A model generated the notes under the pieces. It worked only from the letters and a program-made list of their open reading frames with translations, made no database searches and had not been told where the DNA came from. Shown one piece after another: positions 13,831-20,960 of a DNA stretch of 32,882 bases (its first letter is position 1; each line of letters starts with the position of its first letter). Made by a program: the position numbers and the translations under genes. The stretch spans positions 1 through 32,882 of the forward strand of contig LKND01000032.1 of the NCBI GenBank assembly GCA_001564275.1, read 5' to 3'. The DNA comes from Natrialbaceae archaeon Tc-Br11_E2g14 (GTDB lineage Archaea > Halobacteriota > Halobacteria > Halobacteriales > Natrialbaceae).

Positions 13831-15066
13831 CTATTCAGAAACGTAGAATTGTTCTCCGTATTCCTCTATCATTTCTTCACGGGATTTGTCAGATGTCTCT
13901 ACGAGCATTTCAAACATCTCTTGTTTTTCTTTCAATATGACTTCCTGTGGGGTTTCGATGTTAGCTATCCCACCTACGATCTTACTCCGGGACACAAACC
14001 AACCGTAGTCCGTCTCAGTAACCAGTGAGCCAAGCTCCTTTGCTAGGGCTTCGGCGTGTTCTACAGCTTTTTCAGGCCCGTGAGTCACCGTCAAAATAGC
14101 CACGGCCAATTGTTTCGTGCTAGCATGACTTTCTCCGTTTAGACGACACTTTTCCGCATAGTATGCTACCTCGTGGTGAGGGTCCAATACCCCACCGTTT
14201 TTTGTGACGAATTGATAATCTTCCTGATCGAATCCTTGGAACACTGTATCAAAGTATCCTCCCTTAGAAATCGAATCCAAATAATCGGTATCGTATGTGT
14301 GGGAATTTGCGGGTTTCTTACTCTCGTTTATCTTTTCTCCCCCAGAGCTCAAGGCATTATAAACAGCCGCTTTTGTTGTCCCCTTTAGTTTGGCAATGTG
14401 ATTGACTTCGCCACCCATCATTATACAAAAATAATATACTAACGCTTCATTTGCAGTCAATCCCCTTTCGAGAAGTCCGGTGATCGACAGGATGGTTGTC
14501 CATTGAGCTTGATACCAGTCTGTTGGTTTCTCAATAATCCAAAAATCTATCTCTTCATTGTTTGTATTAAGATACCACTCGTCTGGCTTACCAAGATGTA
14601 ATAACACACTCAGTGTGTGTATTCGGAGTAGAGTTTTTGGAAGGCGTTTCGATGATTTCGACAGTGTATCCCTTATTCTCCCGGTCTTGTCGGCCAAATA
14701 ATAGTATTCTTGGGATTCATCAACAACTTCCATTTCACCAGTAACTGCCATCGGTTTCACTAACGAAATTAGTTGGGGTAACCCATCCTCAAAGGTTGAC
14801 TGTACGCGTCTCCCCGACCGTTTAATCGCAAAGAATTCAGATGACAGGTGGTTATCGTCGTACAGATACTCCTCTAATGTGCCAACATCGGGTTGTTCAT
14901 CTCTGATGAACTGATCCACCTTCTGGAAAGCAGCAAAGTACTGTTTCGGGGAGGCATCTTTGGGAGAAGCAGCGTATTCGGTGAGAAAATCATCAATAGT
15001 CGATTCAATAATATTCATCACTTCATCGTAGCTAAGTGGGTATTCCTGATACTTTTCGCGAGTCAT
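13831..15066 (-). CDS. Unknown HTH-containing protein from an AT-rich island
   Basis: 411 aa from MTREKYQEYP. The N-terminal 150 residues are helical and rich in Lys, Tyr and Phe. At about residues 203-247 a helix-turn-helix resembling sigma region 4 or MarR-like domains is visible (LTANEALVYYFCIMMGGEVNHIAKLKGTT, continuing KAAVYNALS). The C-terminal part is helical with acidic ends. Codon use is clearly AT-richer and the protein less acidic than its neighbours, a sign of recent acquisition. TATA box GTTTATACG sits just upstream and overlaps a TATACGTATA palindrome. DNA binding is inferred. Confidence 0.65.
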   Translation of the reverse strand: MTREKYQEYPLSYDEVMNIIESTIDDFLTEYAASPKDASPKQYFAAFQKVDQFIRDEQPDVGTLEEYLYDDNHLSSEFFAIKRSGRRVQSTFEDGLPQLISLVKPMAVTGEMEVVDESQEYYYLADKTGRIRDTLSKSSKRLPKTLLRIHTLSVLLHLGKPDEWYLNTNNEEIDFWIIEKPTDWYQAQWTTILSITGLLERGLTANEALVYYFCIMMGGEVNHIAKLKGTTKAAVYNALSSGGEKINESKKPANSHTYDTDYLDSISKGGYFDTVFQGFDQEDYQFVTKNGGVLDPHHEVAYYAEKCRLNGESHASTKQLAVAILTVTHGPEKAVEHAEALAKELGSLVTETDYGWFVSRSKIVGGIANIETPQEVILKEKQEMFEMLVETSDKSREEMIEEYGEQFYVSE

Positions 15067-15068
15067 GA

Positions 15069-15088
15069 ATATACGTATAAACCCCTTC
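15069..15088 (-). promoter_or_regulatory. TATA box with palindrome TATACGTATA
   Basis: Gene sense GGGGTTTATACGTATATTC-ATG; the perfect 10-bp palindrome (15070-15079) overlaps the TATA box of the HTH gene, a layout that suits autoregulation. Confidence 0.4.
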
Positions 15089-15155
15089 ACAGGTAGTTAA
15101 ACATATTGTTGGAGTCACAGCCCCACAAATGAGATACGGCACCAGAGATGTTGTA

Positions 15156-15728
15156 CTAAGTTGATTTTGCTCGTTGGACGAACCCCCGCTCGAGCAGGTC
15201 GACGTAGCCATCGTAGCTCCGAAGGTTGCGAGACGATATCTCGGAAGTGTACGGAACGCGACTATGTGGTAGCCGGATGTAGTTCTCCGGGAGTGAGCTG
15301 GAAACGAGCGGCCAGCCTTCGACCTCTTTCGAGAGGTCAGCCACGATCGGCGTCTCGATGATACCGTCGACAGTCAGTTCGACCCAGAAGTGGACAACAC
15401 CATCTGCTTCTGCTTCTTCAACCGTCTCCGGTGGGTCGAAGCGTGGTTCCGTGATCGCCCCCCAGATGATGTCAGGTTCGTAGCCGGCCTCGGAGAGACG
15501 TCGGGCAAGCAGCTCTGCGTTCTCGTGGCAATATCCACTGAGCGGGTCTTCGTGTGGCCAACTCTCGCAGTCGACGACCGATGGAACGAGGCCAAAGTCG
15601 TCAACGAGTCGCTCAGTTCGGGTTTTGTGGACAATGCGGGCGACCTTCGCGAACAGTTCCTGACGGCACAGGGACCGTTGTTCGGCGTAACTGCTGTCGT
15701 ATACGGCTTGTTGGACTCCGTTCTCCAT
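15156..15728 (-). CDS. Transglutaminase-like cysteine-protease-fold protein (predicted)
   Basis: 190 aa from MENGVQQAV; the ATG at 15749 lies above the predicted transcription start. A Cys-His-Asp triad in the order of transglutaminase-like and NlpC-like folds can be proposed: Cys67 at the start of a helix (SGYCHENAELLARRL), His113 in a strand (VVHFWVELTVDG) and Asp131 (IVADLS). An acyl-transfer or peptidase role is only inferred from this motif order. Overall length suits a minimal domain. A copy of the shared promoter module lies directly upstream. Confidence 0.6.
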   Translation of the reverse strand: MENGVQQAVYDSSYAEQRSLCRQELFAKVARIVHKTRTERLVDDFGLVPSVVDCESWPHEDPLSGYCHENAELLARRLSEAGYEPDIIWGAITEPRFDPPETVEEAEADGVVHFWVELTVDGIIETPIVADLSKEVEGWPLVSSSLPENYIRLPHSRVPYTSEISSRNLRSYDGYVDLLERGFVQRAKST

Positions 15729-15752
15729 ATCACACATCAACAAAGACAAATC
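15729..15752 (-). promoter_or_regulatory. Promoter module copy
   Basis: Gene sense: GATTTGTCTTTGTTGATG then TGTGAT before ATG 15728. Diverged, but aligns with the 17157-17182 copy. Confidence 0.45.
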
Positions 15753-15768
15753 GGCTGTGCGGTCGACT

Positions 15769-15870
15769 GAACGGCTCTCCCTGTCCGCCGTTGACGTACA
15801 ACTGACCGTCGAACGAACGGCTCTCCCTGTCCGCCGCTGACGTACAACTGACCGTCGAACGAACGGCTCT
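15769..15870. repeat. 46-bp tandem direct repeat, just over two copies
   Basis: acggctctccctgtccgcc starts at 15771, 15817 and (diverging) 15863, a period of 46 bp; the unit includes gacgtacaactgaccgtcga. The third copy decays after 10-15 bases. The gaacggctctcc segment recurs near 27218. Confidence 0.75.
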
Positions 15871-16167
15871 CCCCGCCCGCCGCGCTCTCTTAGCTCTCTA
15901 TCGAGGACTGGCTACGATACTCAATCGTCGAGCCAGTCCGCACATTTCGATGGTCGAATCCAGATTCGGGAGTTTTTCAACTCAATCGTACAGTTGGTTT
16001 CCCGCCTACGAGACACTGGTTTGACCCCTCAAACAGTGAATCGTGGTTTGCTTCCCCTCGAAAAGCAATGATTTGCTTTTTCGAGACCCGAGGAAAGGTA
16101 TTTGATTTTCAGACCAGAAAATCGGATAGCTTCCGAGAATGAACAGAGTGAATGGTACGTTCGGTTT

Positions 16168-16192
16168 GGGGATGCGGGTGGATTGCATCCCC
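16168..16192. other. Stem-loop, GYGGT-type loop
   Basis: GGGGATGC, loop gggtggatt, GCATCCCC: 8 perfect pairs. Confidence 0.6.
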
Positions 16193-16264
16193 GGTGCGGG
16201 AAGCGGTTCGGTAGCGGTCCGGTACGGTCGCGGCTGATCCCGTCGCAGACCGCGCGTGAAGATC

Positions 16265-16284
16265 CGGCCGAACTGGAGAGGCCG
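16265..16284. other. Stem-loop CGGCC/GGCCG
   Basis: CGGCC, loop gaactggaga, GGCCG; flanks gatc and gatc allow extra pairing with one bulge. Same stem as the hairpins at 23413, 24815 and 31634. Confidence 0.5.
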
Positions 16285-16363
16285 ATCTCGCGTGTCCGGT
16301 CTGCGGCGCTGTTGCGGTGGCGGTAGGCGGAAAGAGACCAGCAGCAGAGGCGGGTCCCGGTGC

Positions 16364-16412
16364 GAATGTACCCCACAAAAGAGCCAACAACTCAAAATCG
16401 TGGGGTACATTC
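16364..16412. repeat. 49-bp inverted-repeat element, copy 1
   Basis: Arms GAATGTACCCCAC and GTGGGGTACATTC (13 bp, perfect) around a 23-nt AC-rich spacer. Copy 2 at 28377-28425 differs by one base in the spacer. Confidence 0.85.
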
Positions 16413-16470
16413 GTGGCGGCCGGTTCCAGGAGCTGCCGATGACCTCGCTCGGAGAGCGACGGTCGTCCAC

Positions 16471-16496
16471 CCGGGCGACAGTGGTTAGTCGCCCGG
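16471..16496. other. Stem-loop, GYGGT-type loop
   Basis: CCGGGCGAC, loop agtggtta, GTCGCCCGG: 9 perfect pairs. A second stem (GGTCC/GGACC) and a third (CCCGTG/CACGGG, 16509-16526) follow at once. Confidence 0.6.
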
Positions 16497-16602
16497 TCCC
16501 CCGTGGACCCCGTGCCCCCACACGGGACCGCCGCCCTCTGGACCTAGCATACGGATAGGCCCAGCCTGAGAAATGGGTCAGCGAGAAAAAAGATTGTGCC
16601 GG

Positions 16603-16983
16603 TTAGGGGTTGATCTCGAGTTCGTCTCTGACGTCTTGGGCGTACACGACGGCGTGATCAACATCTTCGAAGTGCTCAACCGGCATGGCGAAGTCATCGC
16701 CGGAGGCAGTGACGTACGCTTCGTCGGTATCGGCCACCCAGTACACAGTGATCGATGCTGTGTGGGTGTGGTGGACCAGGCAGTACCAGACTGTTGCTTC
16801 GTCGGGAACACCGATCACGAACTCGGCGGGAGCCCCACGCTGCACATCTAACCATTCACGGGTTGGATTGCGGCGTTTACGGACGATTTCGATTGCGGTT
16901 TCTTTGCTGGCCATGCCGTTGAAGCGGTCGAAAACCTCCATCACCTCTGGGTCGGTAGCAGTGACTTCTTGCGGTTCACTCAT
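16603..16983 (-). CDS. Unknown protein, 126 aa
   Basis: Last of three genes; overlaps the preceding gene by 4 nt (ATGA). After a helical start (VMEVFDRFNGMASKETAIEIVRKRR) there is a beta-rich middle with aromatic and His residues (TVWYCLVHHTHTASITVYWVAD) and an acidic end (EDVDHAVVYAQDVRDELEI). The overall plan suggests a small alpha/beta fold. No family recognised. Confidence 0.65.
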   Translation of the reverse strand: MSEPQEVTATDPEVMEVFDRFNGMASKETAIEIVRKRRNPTREWLDVQRGAPAEFVIGVPDEATVWYCLVHHTHTASITVYWVADTDEAYVTASGDDFAMPVEHFEDVDHAVVYAQDVRDELEINP

Positions 16984-17156
16984 GGCTGAAGCCCCTCGAT
17001 GCAGTTACTGCACAGGTCGCGGTGGTCAACTTTGCGTGCTGCCTGTTCGTCGCCACAGCGTTCGCACAGCGGGGCTTCGCCGTGCATCTCGGCGGCCGAA
17101 TCGAAGTGGTCGCCAACGTGCGGGGCCTCCTCGTTGTGTAGGTGTTTCCAAACCAT
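16980..17156 (-). CDS. Zinc-ribbon protein, 58 aa
   Basis: Start chosen at MVWKHLHNEEAPHVG (17156), the position that matches other genes behind the same promoter module; MTEM at 17165 is the alternative. Two knuckles, CERCG and CSNC, are separated by 14 residues (RKVDHRDL between), forming a zinc ribbon, with His residues in the N-terminal half as possible extra ligands. Overlaps the following gene by 4 nt. It has its own internal promoter module although it follows 17203-17739. Confidence 0.65.
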   Translation of the reverse strand: MVWKHLHNEEAPHVGDHFDSAAEMHGEAPLCERCGDEQAARKVDHRDLCSNCIEGLQP

Positions 17157-17182
17157 CTCGGTCATCCGAGAAGACAAATTCT
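17157..17182 (-). promoter_or_regulatory. Promoter module copy inside the operon
   Basis: Gene sense: GAATTTGTC, then CTCGGATGACCGAG, then ATG. CTCGGatgaCCGAG is a perfect inverted repeat with 5-bp arms at the operator position. Confidence 0.6.
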
Positions 17183-17202
17183 GCGGAGCGGTGTCGGTGC
17201 TG

Positions 17203-17739
17203 TCAGGCTGTCAATCCGACCACCCAGTCGGCGAAACTGTTGCTGTTTCGTCGACGCCGAAGGTCGGCCACACGATCTTCGGGAAAGAAGGGGTCGCTGA
17301 GTTGGGTAGCAATGCCGTACTCGACGTCGGCGTGGGGGTCGGCTCCCAGTATGAGGTTGAATTTCACTTTCCCGGCAGTGAAATCGTCGTCAGTGAATAC
17401 ATCGACGGCTTCAGCGATCTGCTCGAAGCCACCGTCAGATGACTCAACGAATGCGTCGAGATCTTCCTGATCAAGGAGGATCACGTCGAAAAACGATAGC
17501 AGCTCGTCTGTCGCTGCGGGAAGTACTGTGGCTGGCTTCTCGGCGACGATCTCGGCGACGTCGGCAATATCACTGACGAACTCGCCAATATCGGGACCTC
17601 GCATGGATGCTTTGTGGCGAGCGGCTGCGCCATACCGAGCGTCGAGTTGGTTGGTCGTAATCTCGACGTAGTTAGCCGTTCCCAGTCGGACGGTGTATTG
17701 AGTCTCTGGACTGTTGTGCGTGCTTTCTTTTTCGGACAT
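17203..17739 (-). CDS. Unknown acidic protein, 178 aa
   Basis: MSEKESTHNSPETQYTVRLG opens a beta hairpin; a long helical middle follows (DIGEFVSDIADVAEIVAEK), then an acidic region rich in Phe and Asp (LLDQEDLDAFVES, VFTDDDFTAGKVKFN) and the end LRRRRNSNSFADWVVGL with an Arg cluster. No domain recognised. The promoter module directly precedes the start codon. Confidence 0.65.
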   Translation of the reverse strand: MSEKESTHNSPETQYTVRLGTANYVEITTNQLDARYGAAARHKASMRGPDIGEFVSDIADVAEIVAEKPATVLPAATDELLSFFDVILLDQEDLDAFVESSDGGFEQIAEAVDVFTDDDFTAGKVKFNLILGADPHADVEYGIATQLSDPFFPEDRVADLRRRRNSNSFADWVVGLTA

Positions 17740-17763
17740 CGCCCATCACGGGCAGAAAATTCA
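17740..17763 (-). promoter_or_regulatory. Promoter module copy
   Basis: Gene sense: GAATTTTCTG, CCCGTGATGGGCG, then ATG 17739; CCC..GGG inverted repeat at the operator position. Confidence 0.6.
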
Positions 17764-17951
17764 AGCGGTCGCGTACGCCCCTCTACGGGTAGATTTCGAG
17801 GAGATACACTTGGTATCCGGTGTGTCGGAAGTGGCATCGGAACACTTGCAGGGTGGTGTGTGCCGACCATACCGACCTACCCACAAACGGTCGGAGCGGT
17901 GGCGCGTGTGAGGATGCCGCAAGGCAGGACGCACGCGAGGGGCGAACTCGG

Positions 17952-17986
17952 CCGTCGACGCGAGTCGGTGTCCGAAGCGTCGACGG
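17952..17986. other. Stem-loop, long-loop family
   Basis: CCGTCGACGC, loop gagtcggtgtccgaa (15 nt), GCGTCGACGG: 10 perfect pairs. The loop shares tcggtg..cgaa with the 18-nt loop family of the right half. Confidence 0.6.
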
Positions 17987-18122
17987 TCGGGTGAGTCGGT
18001 TGGGGAGGGAGAGGCCAGTATTCAAAAAGCTGAACGCGGAAGCGGCTGGTGGGCCGCTCGCGTTGCTGTTGGTGTTGCTGTTAGAGCTGTTTTCGGTCAA
18101 AGTGTGGTGTGAATGGAAGAAG

Positions 18123-18143
18123 GGTTCCACGGCGGGTGGAACC
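18123..18143. other. Stem-loop, GYGGT-type loop
   Basis: GGTTCCAC, loop ggcgg, GTGGAACC: 8 perfect pairs. Confidence 0.55.
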
Positions 18144-18218
18144 GTGTGCTGACCAAGCACATGCGACGGTTGGGCAAAACCGCCTCGCCGCCCCTGGAAT
18201 GGGACTGGGACGACTGGA

Positions 18219-18291
18219 TGCGACGACGAGGATTCGAACCTCGCGCTCCTGCGCGGAATTGCAGGCGTGTTTCCGGCTACACTATCGACGC
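18219..18291 (-). tRNA. tRNA-like gene, possibly tRNA-Gly(UCC), atypical
   Basis: 73 nt cloverleaf on the minus strand. Acceptor GCGTCGA/TCGTCGC pairs except a U-U at 4-69; U8 A9; D arm GTGT/ACAC with loop agccggaa (A14, G18G19, A21 in place); anticodon stem CCTGC/GCAGG; 4-nt variable loop; T arm CGAGG-ttcgaat-CCTCG; discriminator A; CCA not encoded. The anticodon loop has 8 nt (aattccgc) instead of 7. Bulging the first A puts U at position 33 and UCC at 34-36, hence Gly; other readings are possible. Virus tRNAs often drift like this, but it may also be a non-decoding relic or an integration-site fragment. Confidence 0.7.
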
Positions 18292-18614
18292 GTTTTGAGT
18301 TGACCGCAAGGTGTGTGGGCCTGCAGACAACGGTCTACAGGATTGCCCGCAGATCCAGCACTGGAGAGGTGGCCGCCCCTCCAGAACGGATCATCGTTAG
18401 AGAGCAAACACAAGCTGGTGGGATCGGCACAGAGTAGCGCAAGGCAAACGCGGCGGTCACGTTGGCCAGCCCGTCGCTACTCGACGCCGAGATCGAGGAC
18501 ATCTCGTGGTCCTCTGGCACGGTTTCGGTAGACAGGATTTGTCAGATACGTTCAGATCACCTCAGCTATCAGGAGTAAAAAATTCATGTGTCAAAAGAAG
18601 CCCGGTCAGCCGGG

Positions 18615-19256
18615 TTAGGCTTGGAGTTCTTCAGCGGCGTCGAGTGCGTTCTGGATGAACGGAGTCGCGTCGTGGTTCTGACCGTAGAACTGCCGGGTCA
18701 GAACAACATCACGGTCATCGCTGGCCGATGAGTCAGCCGCTTGGAAGTGCTCGGCTCGGTCGAGGGTCTTGTCGATGGCATCCACAACCCAGCGGTCGCG
18801 GGTATCGCCATCGACTTCGGTGATCGACTCAGGCCGGATGTTGACGCCGACACTGCCGTCGTCTCGGTCGTAGGTTTCGACCTTACCGATCACGGCAACG
18901 TACGCGGGAGCGTCGATGTCGGCAAGAGCCTGCTGTGCTTCTTTCTGATACTCGCCAGCGTTCACATAGACTGCTTCGTCGGGAGCGACGATTTTCGCAC
19001 TTCGGTAGGTGCTGTTTTTCGTCTCGCGGAGTTCGTTGGCGATGAGTGTGCCAACAATCAGGACACGCCCGGCCAGTGCGCCGGATGGGAGTGCGGCCAG
19101 CCGTGGGGCGCGGTCGGCGTCTCCCGATTTGAAGGTGCGTTCGATGGCGTTGATCTCGCTGCCGAGGACGCGAGCCGCCACCTGCCGGGTGAAGTCGTTG
19201 TCGCCGCTGTTGTCGTTGGTCTGTGCTTCTGCGTCTGCTGCTGTTGCTACGCTCAT
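18615..19256 (-). CDS. RPA-associated protein (COG3390-like), second copy
   Basis: 213 aa from MSVATAADAEAQT, 82 nt after the RPA gene. It shares with 542-1252 the blocks ARVLGSEINAIERTFK, DRAPRLAALPSG, RVLIVGTL, AYVAVIGKVETYDRDDGS and RPESITEVD, and a C-terminal helical portion with FYGQNHD; it lacks the long acidic tail. A Thr/Asn/Asp-rich N-terminal extension of about 25 residues is specific to this copy. Expected to bind the RPA encoded just upstream. Confidence 0.85.
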   Translation of the reverse strand: MSVATAADAEAQTNDNSGDNDFTRQVAARVLGSEINAIERTFKSGDADRAPRLAALPSGALAGRVLIVGTLIANELRETKNSTYRSAKIVAPDEAVYVNAGEYQKEAQQALADIDAPAYVAVIGKVETYDRDDGSVGVNIRPESITEVDGDTRDRWVVDAIDKTLDRAEHFQAADSSASDDRDVVLTRQFYGQNHDATPFIQNALDAAEELQA

Positions 19257-19338
19257 TGTTGTAAGTTTAGGTTTTCCGCACCGCACTGCAAGGGTGTTCG
19301 TCAGTCGATTCACTGCAACGAACCCGATTCAGGCCACT

Positions 19339-20343
19339 TCAGGCTTCAATCAAGTTCTGGGCACGCATGGCCACATCAGAAATTTCGTCGTCTTCGACCG
19401 GCGCACCGACCTCGAAGTCGTTGACGATGTACATGTCGGAGCTTGCGATGTGTCCGGCATCCAGATCGACCGCTCGGCCGACCAGCGAGGATCGAAGCGA
19501 CCGCTCTGCAACGGACATGTCGAGTGCGTCTTTGGCGGCTGCGACAGCCTGATCGACGCTCATGCCGAGGATTTCCTCAGTCTCTTCAGTTCCGAAGAAG
19601 ACATCGTAGCAGTCTTCGCCATCATCGACGACGGCTTTGATTCGCAGGTCGTGTTCACCATCGACTTCGCCGTGGACTGGGCATTTGCCGTTCTGGAGAA
19701 CGCGCGTGCAGCCTTCCTCAGAGCACCGCTCGATCAGGCCGCTTCCCTGTTTGATCTGAACAACCGTGCCGCTGATGGCTTCGCCGCCCTGCTCTTCGCG
19801 GTCGGGAACTTCGATGTCCTCGTCCAACGGGCGGATCGTGCTGGCCTTGTTGGGTTTGACTTCGTAGGTGGTTCGACCGTCGTTGTTGGTGTAACTCGAA
19901 GCGATGACGTTGTCGAACGCGTAGGACTCACCCTGTTCGACTTCGGGAAGATCCGAGACGGCGAACATGGTGTACTTGATCGTCCCCGAGGAGTCACCGC
20001 CGAGGCCGACCTGTGCGATGGAGTCCGAACGTGGCTCCCACGGGTCGAGGATCTTCATCTCGACATCGACCCAGATATCATCTTCGTCAGCCGCTTCGAC
20101 AAGGGATGGAACGTCAGCGAGAGCAACGAGGTCGTTGCTGTCGGAGCTCTGAAGTTGACCATACGAGACATCGTGGGTGTCCATCAGAGAGTTCCGAACG
20201 GTATCGACCGCGTCGTCCAGTGCAACCTGGAAGTTGACCAGTTCTTCGACCTGCTCGTGTGCGTCATCCGTGTCGATCTCGACATCTGCGCCTTCGAATT
20301 CTTCTGCAAGCTGTGCAACCGCTTCAGTGATGTTTTCACTCAT
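19339..20343 (-). CDS. Replication protein A (RPA), complete
   Basis: 334 aa. The N-terminal 60 residues are an acidic helical region; the first OB-fold spans roughly 85-175 (IWVDVEMKILDPWEPRS, SYTNNDGRTTYEVKPNK), the second roughly 188-260 and carries the zinc motif Cys207, Cys212, Cys221, His224. The C-terminal helices end in an acidic tail. Residues 148 onward align with the truncated copy at 3-542. Two diverged RPA systems in one element, on opposite strands, suggest specialisation (for example replication versus recombination). Its transcript appears to have an 80-nt leader from the module at 20423-20451. Confidence 0.9.
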   Translation of the reverse strand: MSENITEAVAQLAEEFEGADVEIDTDDAHEQVEELVNFQVALDDAVDTVRNSLMDTHDVSYGQLQSSDSNDLVALADVPSLVEAADEDDIWVDVEMKILDPWEPRSDSIAQVGLGGDSSGTIKYTMFAVSDLPEVEQGESYAFDNVIASSYTNNDGRTTYEVKPNKASTIRPLDEDIEVPDREEQGGEAISGTVVQIKQGSGLIERCSEEGCTRVLQNGKCPVHGEVDGEHDLRIKAVVDDGEDCYDVFFGTEETEEILGMSVDQAVAAAKDALDMSVAERSLRSSLVGRAVDLDAGHIASSDMYIVNDFEVGAPVEDDEISDVAMRAQNLIEA

Positions 20344-20422
20344 TGTTATGTTTGTTTGACCGCAACCGCAACCGTTTGTTTTGACAACTGTACGCCTCTC
20401 GTACGTGCTTACTCACTCTTTT

Positions 20423-20451
20423 TCCTCACCCATCTGAGAACCCAAATTCCC
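20423..20451 (-). promoter_or_regulatory. Promoter module upstream of the RPA operon
   Basis: Gene sense: GGAATTTGGG, TTCTCAGATGGGTGAGG. The RPA ATG is about 80 nt further, unlike the near-leaderless genes. The upstream side carries GGTTGGTTG. Confidence 0.55.
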
Positions 20452-20611
20452 TCGATGGCCGCCCAACCAACCGCCGGCTGTGCTGTCGCAGTCCCAACTC
20501 AGGACTACAACCAAGCCAGTCGACGCTGGACGGATTTTGAAGGTGAAGTTGAAGGTGAACATACACACGATTTCTCAAACCGCTCTGCTCTGCGTTTTTC
20601 TTTCTCGATAC

Positions 20612-20638
20612 TCCTCACCCATCAGGGCAATTAAATTC
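20612..20638 (-). promoter_or_regulatory. Orphan promoter module copy
   Basis: Gene sense: CAGAATTTAATTGCCCTGATGGGTGAGGAG (read 20640 to 20611 in two parts: GAATTTAAT, then CTGATGGGTGAGG). No normal gene follows. Confidence 0.5.
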
Positions 20639-20690
20639 TGAACGACGCTCGCCCAACCAACCACAAGAAGGCTGAGAAGCACGTCGACGT

Positions 20691-20870
20691 TCACCGGAAG
20701 GACGGTGTGGTCGGAACCGGATCGAGACCTTGCTCGATTAACTCCAACTCCGTGCCGCGTTCCTCGTGAACCGCACAACCGAGGTCGCCGCAAAAACCGC
20801 ACCGCATCGCGGAGTGTTCATCGCTGTCTGTGCTGTTGACGCCAACGTCTGTGTCTGTGTATTCGAACAT
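20691..20870 (-). CDS. Small zinc-knuckle protein, 59 aa
   Basis: Starts MFEYTDTDVGVNS at 20870. A single cysteine cluster RCGFCGDLGC with a following His (AVHEERG) could bind zinc; the remainder is acidic and ends DPVPTTPSFR. The promoter module lies 30-58 nt upstream, leaving a short leader; an in-frame GTG within the module is an alternative start. Confidence 0.55.
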   Translation of the reverse strand: MFEYTDTDVGVNSTDSDEHSAMRCGFCGDLGCAVHEERGTELELIEQGLDPVPTTPSFR

Positions 20871-20900
20871 GTTTCGCGAAGAAGTCAGTATTTTCAGACT

Positions 20901-20928
20901 CCTCACCCATCCAGGGTAACCAAATTCC
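20901..20928 (-). promoter_or_regulatory. Promoter module copy
   Basis: Gene sense: GGGAATTTGG, TTACCCTGGATGGGTGAGG; CCCtggatGGG inverted repeat. Preceded by GGTTGGTTG as at 20423 and 20612. Confidence 0.6.
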
Positions 20929-20960
20929 CCCGATGGCAGCTCAACCAACCGCCACGCTGT

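Larger units (their letters stand above)
15905..16526. ncRNA. Candidate structured RNA or DNA tract 1
   Basis: Ten stem-loops follow one another with little unpaired sequence. Several are long and near perfect: CACTG-TTTGA-cccc-TCAAA-CAGTG with one bulge; CTCGAAAAGCAA pairing with its complement around tgat with one extra T; GATTTTC/GAAAATC; GGGGATGC/GCATCCCC; the 13-bp-arm repeat at 16364. The strand is unknown and no promoter was located. A structured RNA and a structured DNA site are both possible. Confidence 0.35.
15753..16602. other. Gene-free stem-loop tract
   Basis: No ORF with credible composition. Starts with the 46-bp repeats, then stems at 15905-15939 (GGACTGGCT/AGCCAGTCC with ACGAT/ATCGT inside), 15955-15968, 16014-16038, 16057-16085, 16104-16123, 16168-16192, 16265-16284, 16364-16412, 16471-16496 and 16509-16526. 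See the ncRNA entry. Confidence 0.7.
17764..18614. other. Gene-free stem-loop tract with a tRNA-like gene
   Basis: No credible ORF. Stems: 17903-17937 (CGCGTG/CACGCG enclosing TGCC-gcaa-GGCA), 17952-17986, 18041-18058 (AGCGGC/GCCGCT), 18123-18143, then the tRNA-like gene at 18219-18291, then 18317-18348 and CTGGAG/CTCCAG at 18361-18384. Nothing recognised between 18400 and 18614. Confidence 0.65.
20344..20690. other. Leader region with two promoter modules and no clear gene
   Basis: Two full promoter modules (20423-20451 and 20612-20638) lie here without an ordinary gene behind them. Behind the upper one a 15-codon frame starts MGEEYRERK; a 49-codon ATG frame runs 20562-20413 and reads through the lower module. 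The 80 nt before the RPA start contain a 6-codon frame MGEEKE that could act as a leader peptide. None is convincing alone. Confidence 0.4.

Noticed and set aside
15769-15870. 46-bp tandem repeat as a CRISPR array
   Set aside because: Only just over two copies, directly abutting with no spacers, and no cas genes.
19009-20634. 541-codon plus-strand open frame
   Set aside because: Exactly antisense to the RPA operon; its translation is rich in Val/Phe/Arg as expected of the complement of an acidic GC-rich gene, and the minus-strand genes have clear homology.
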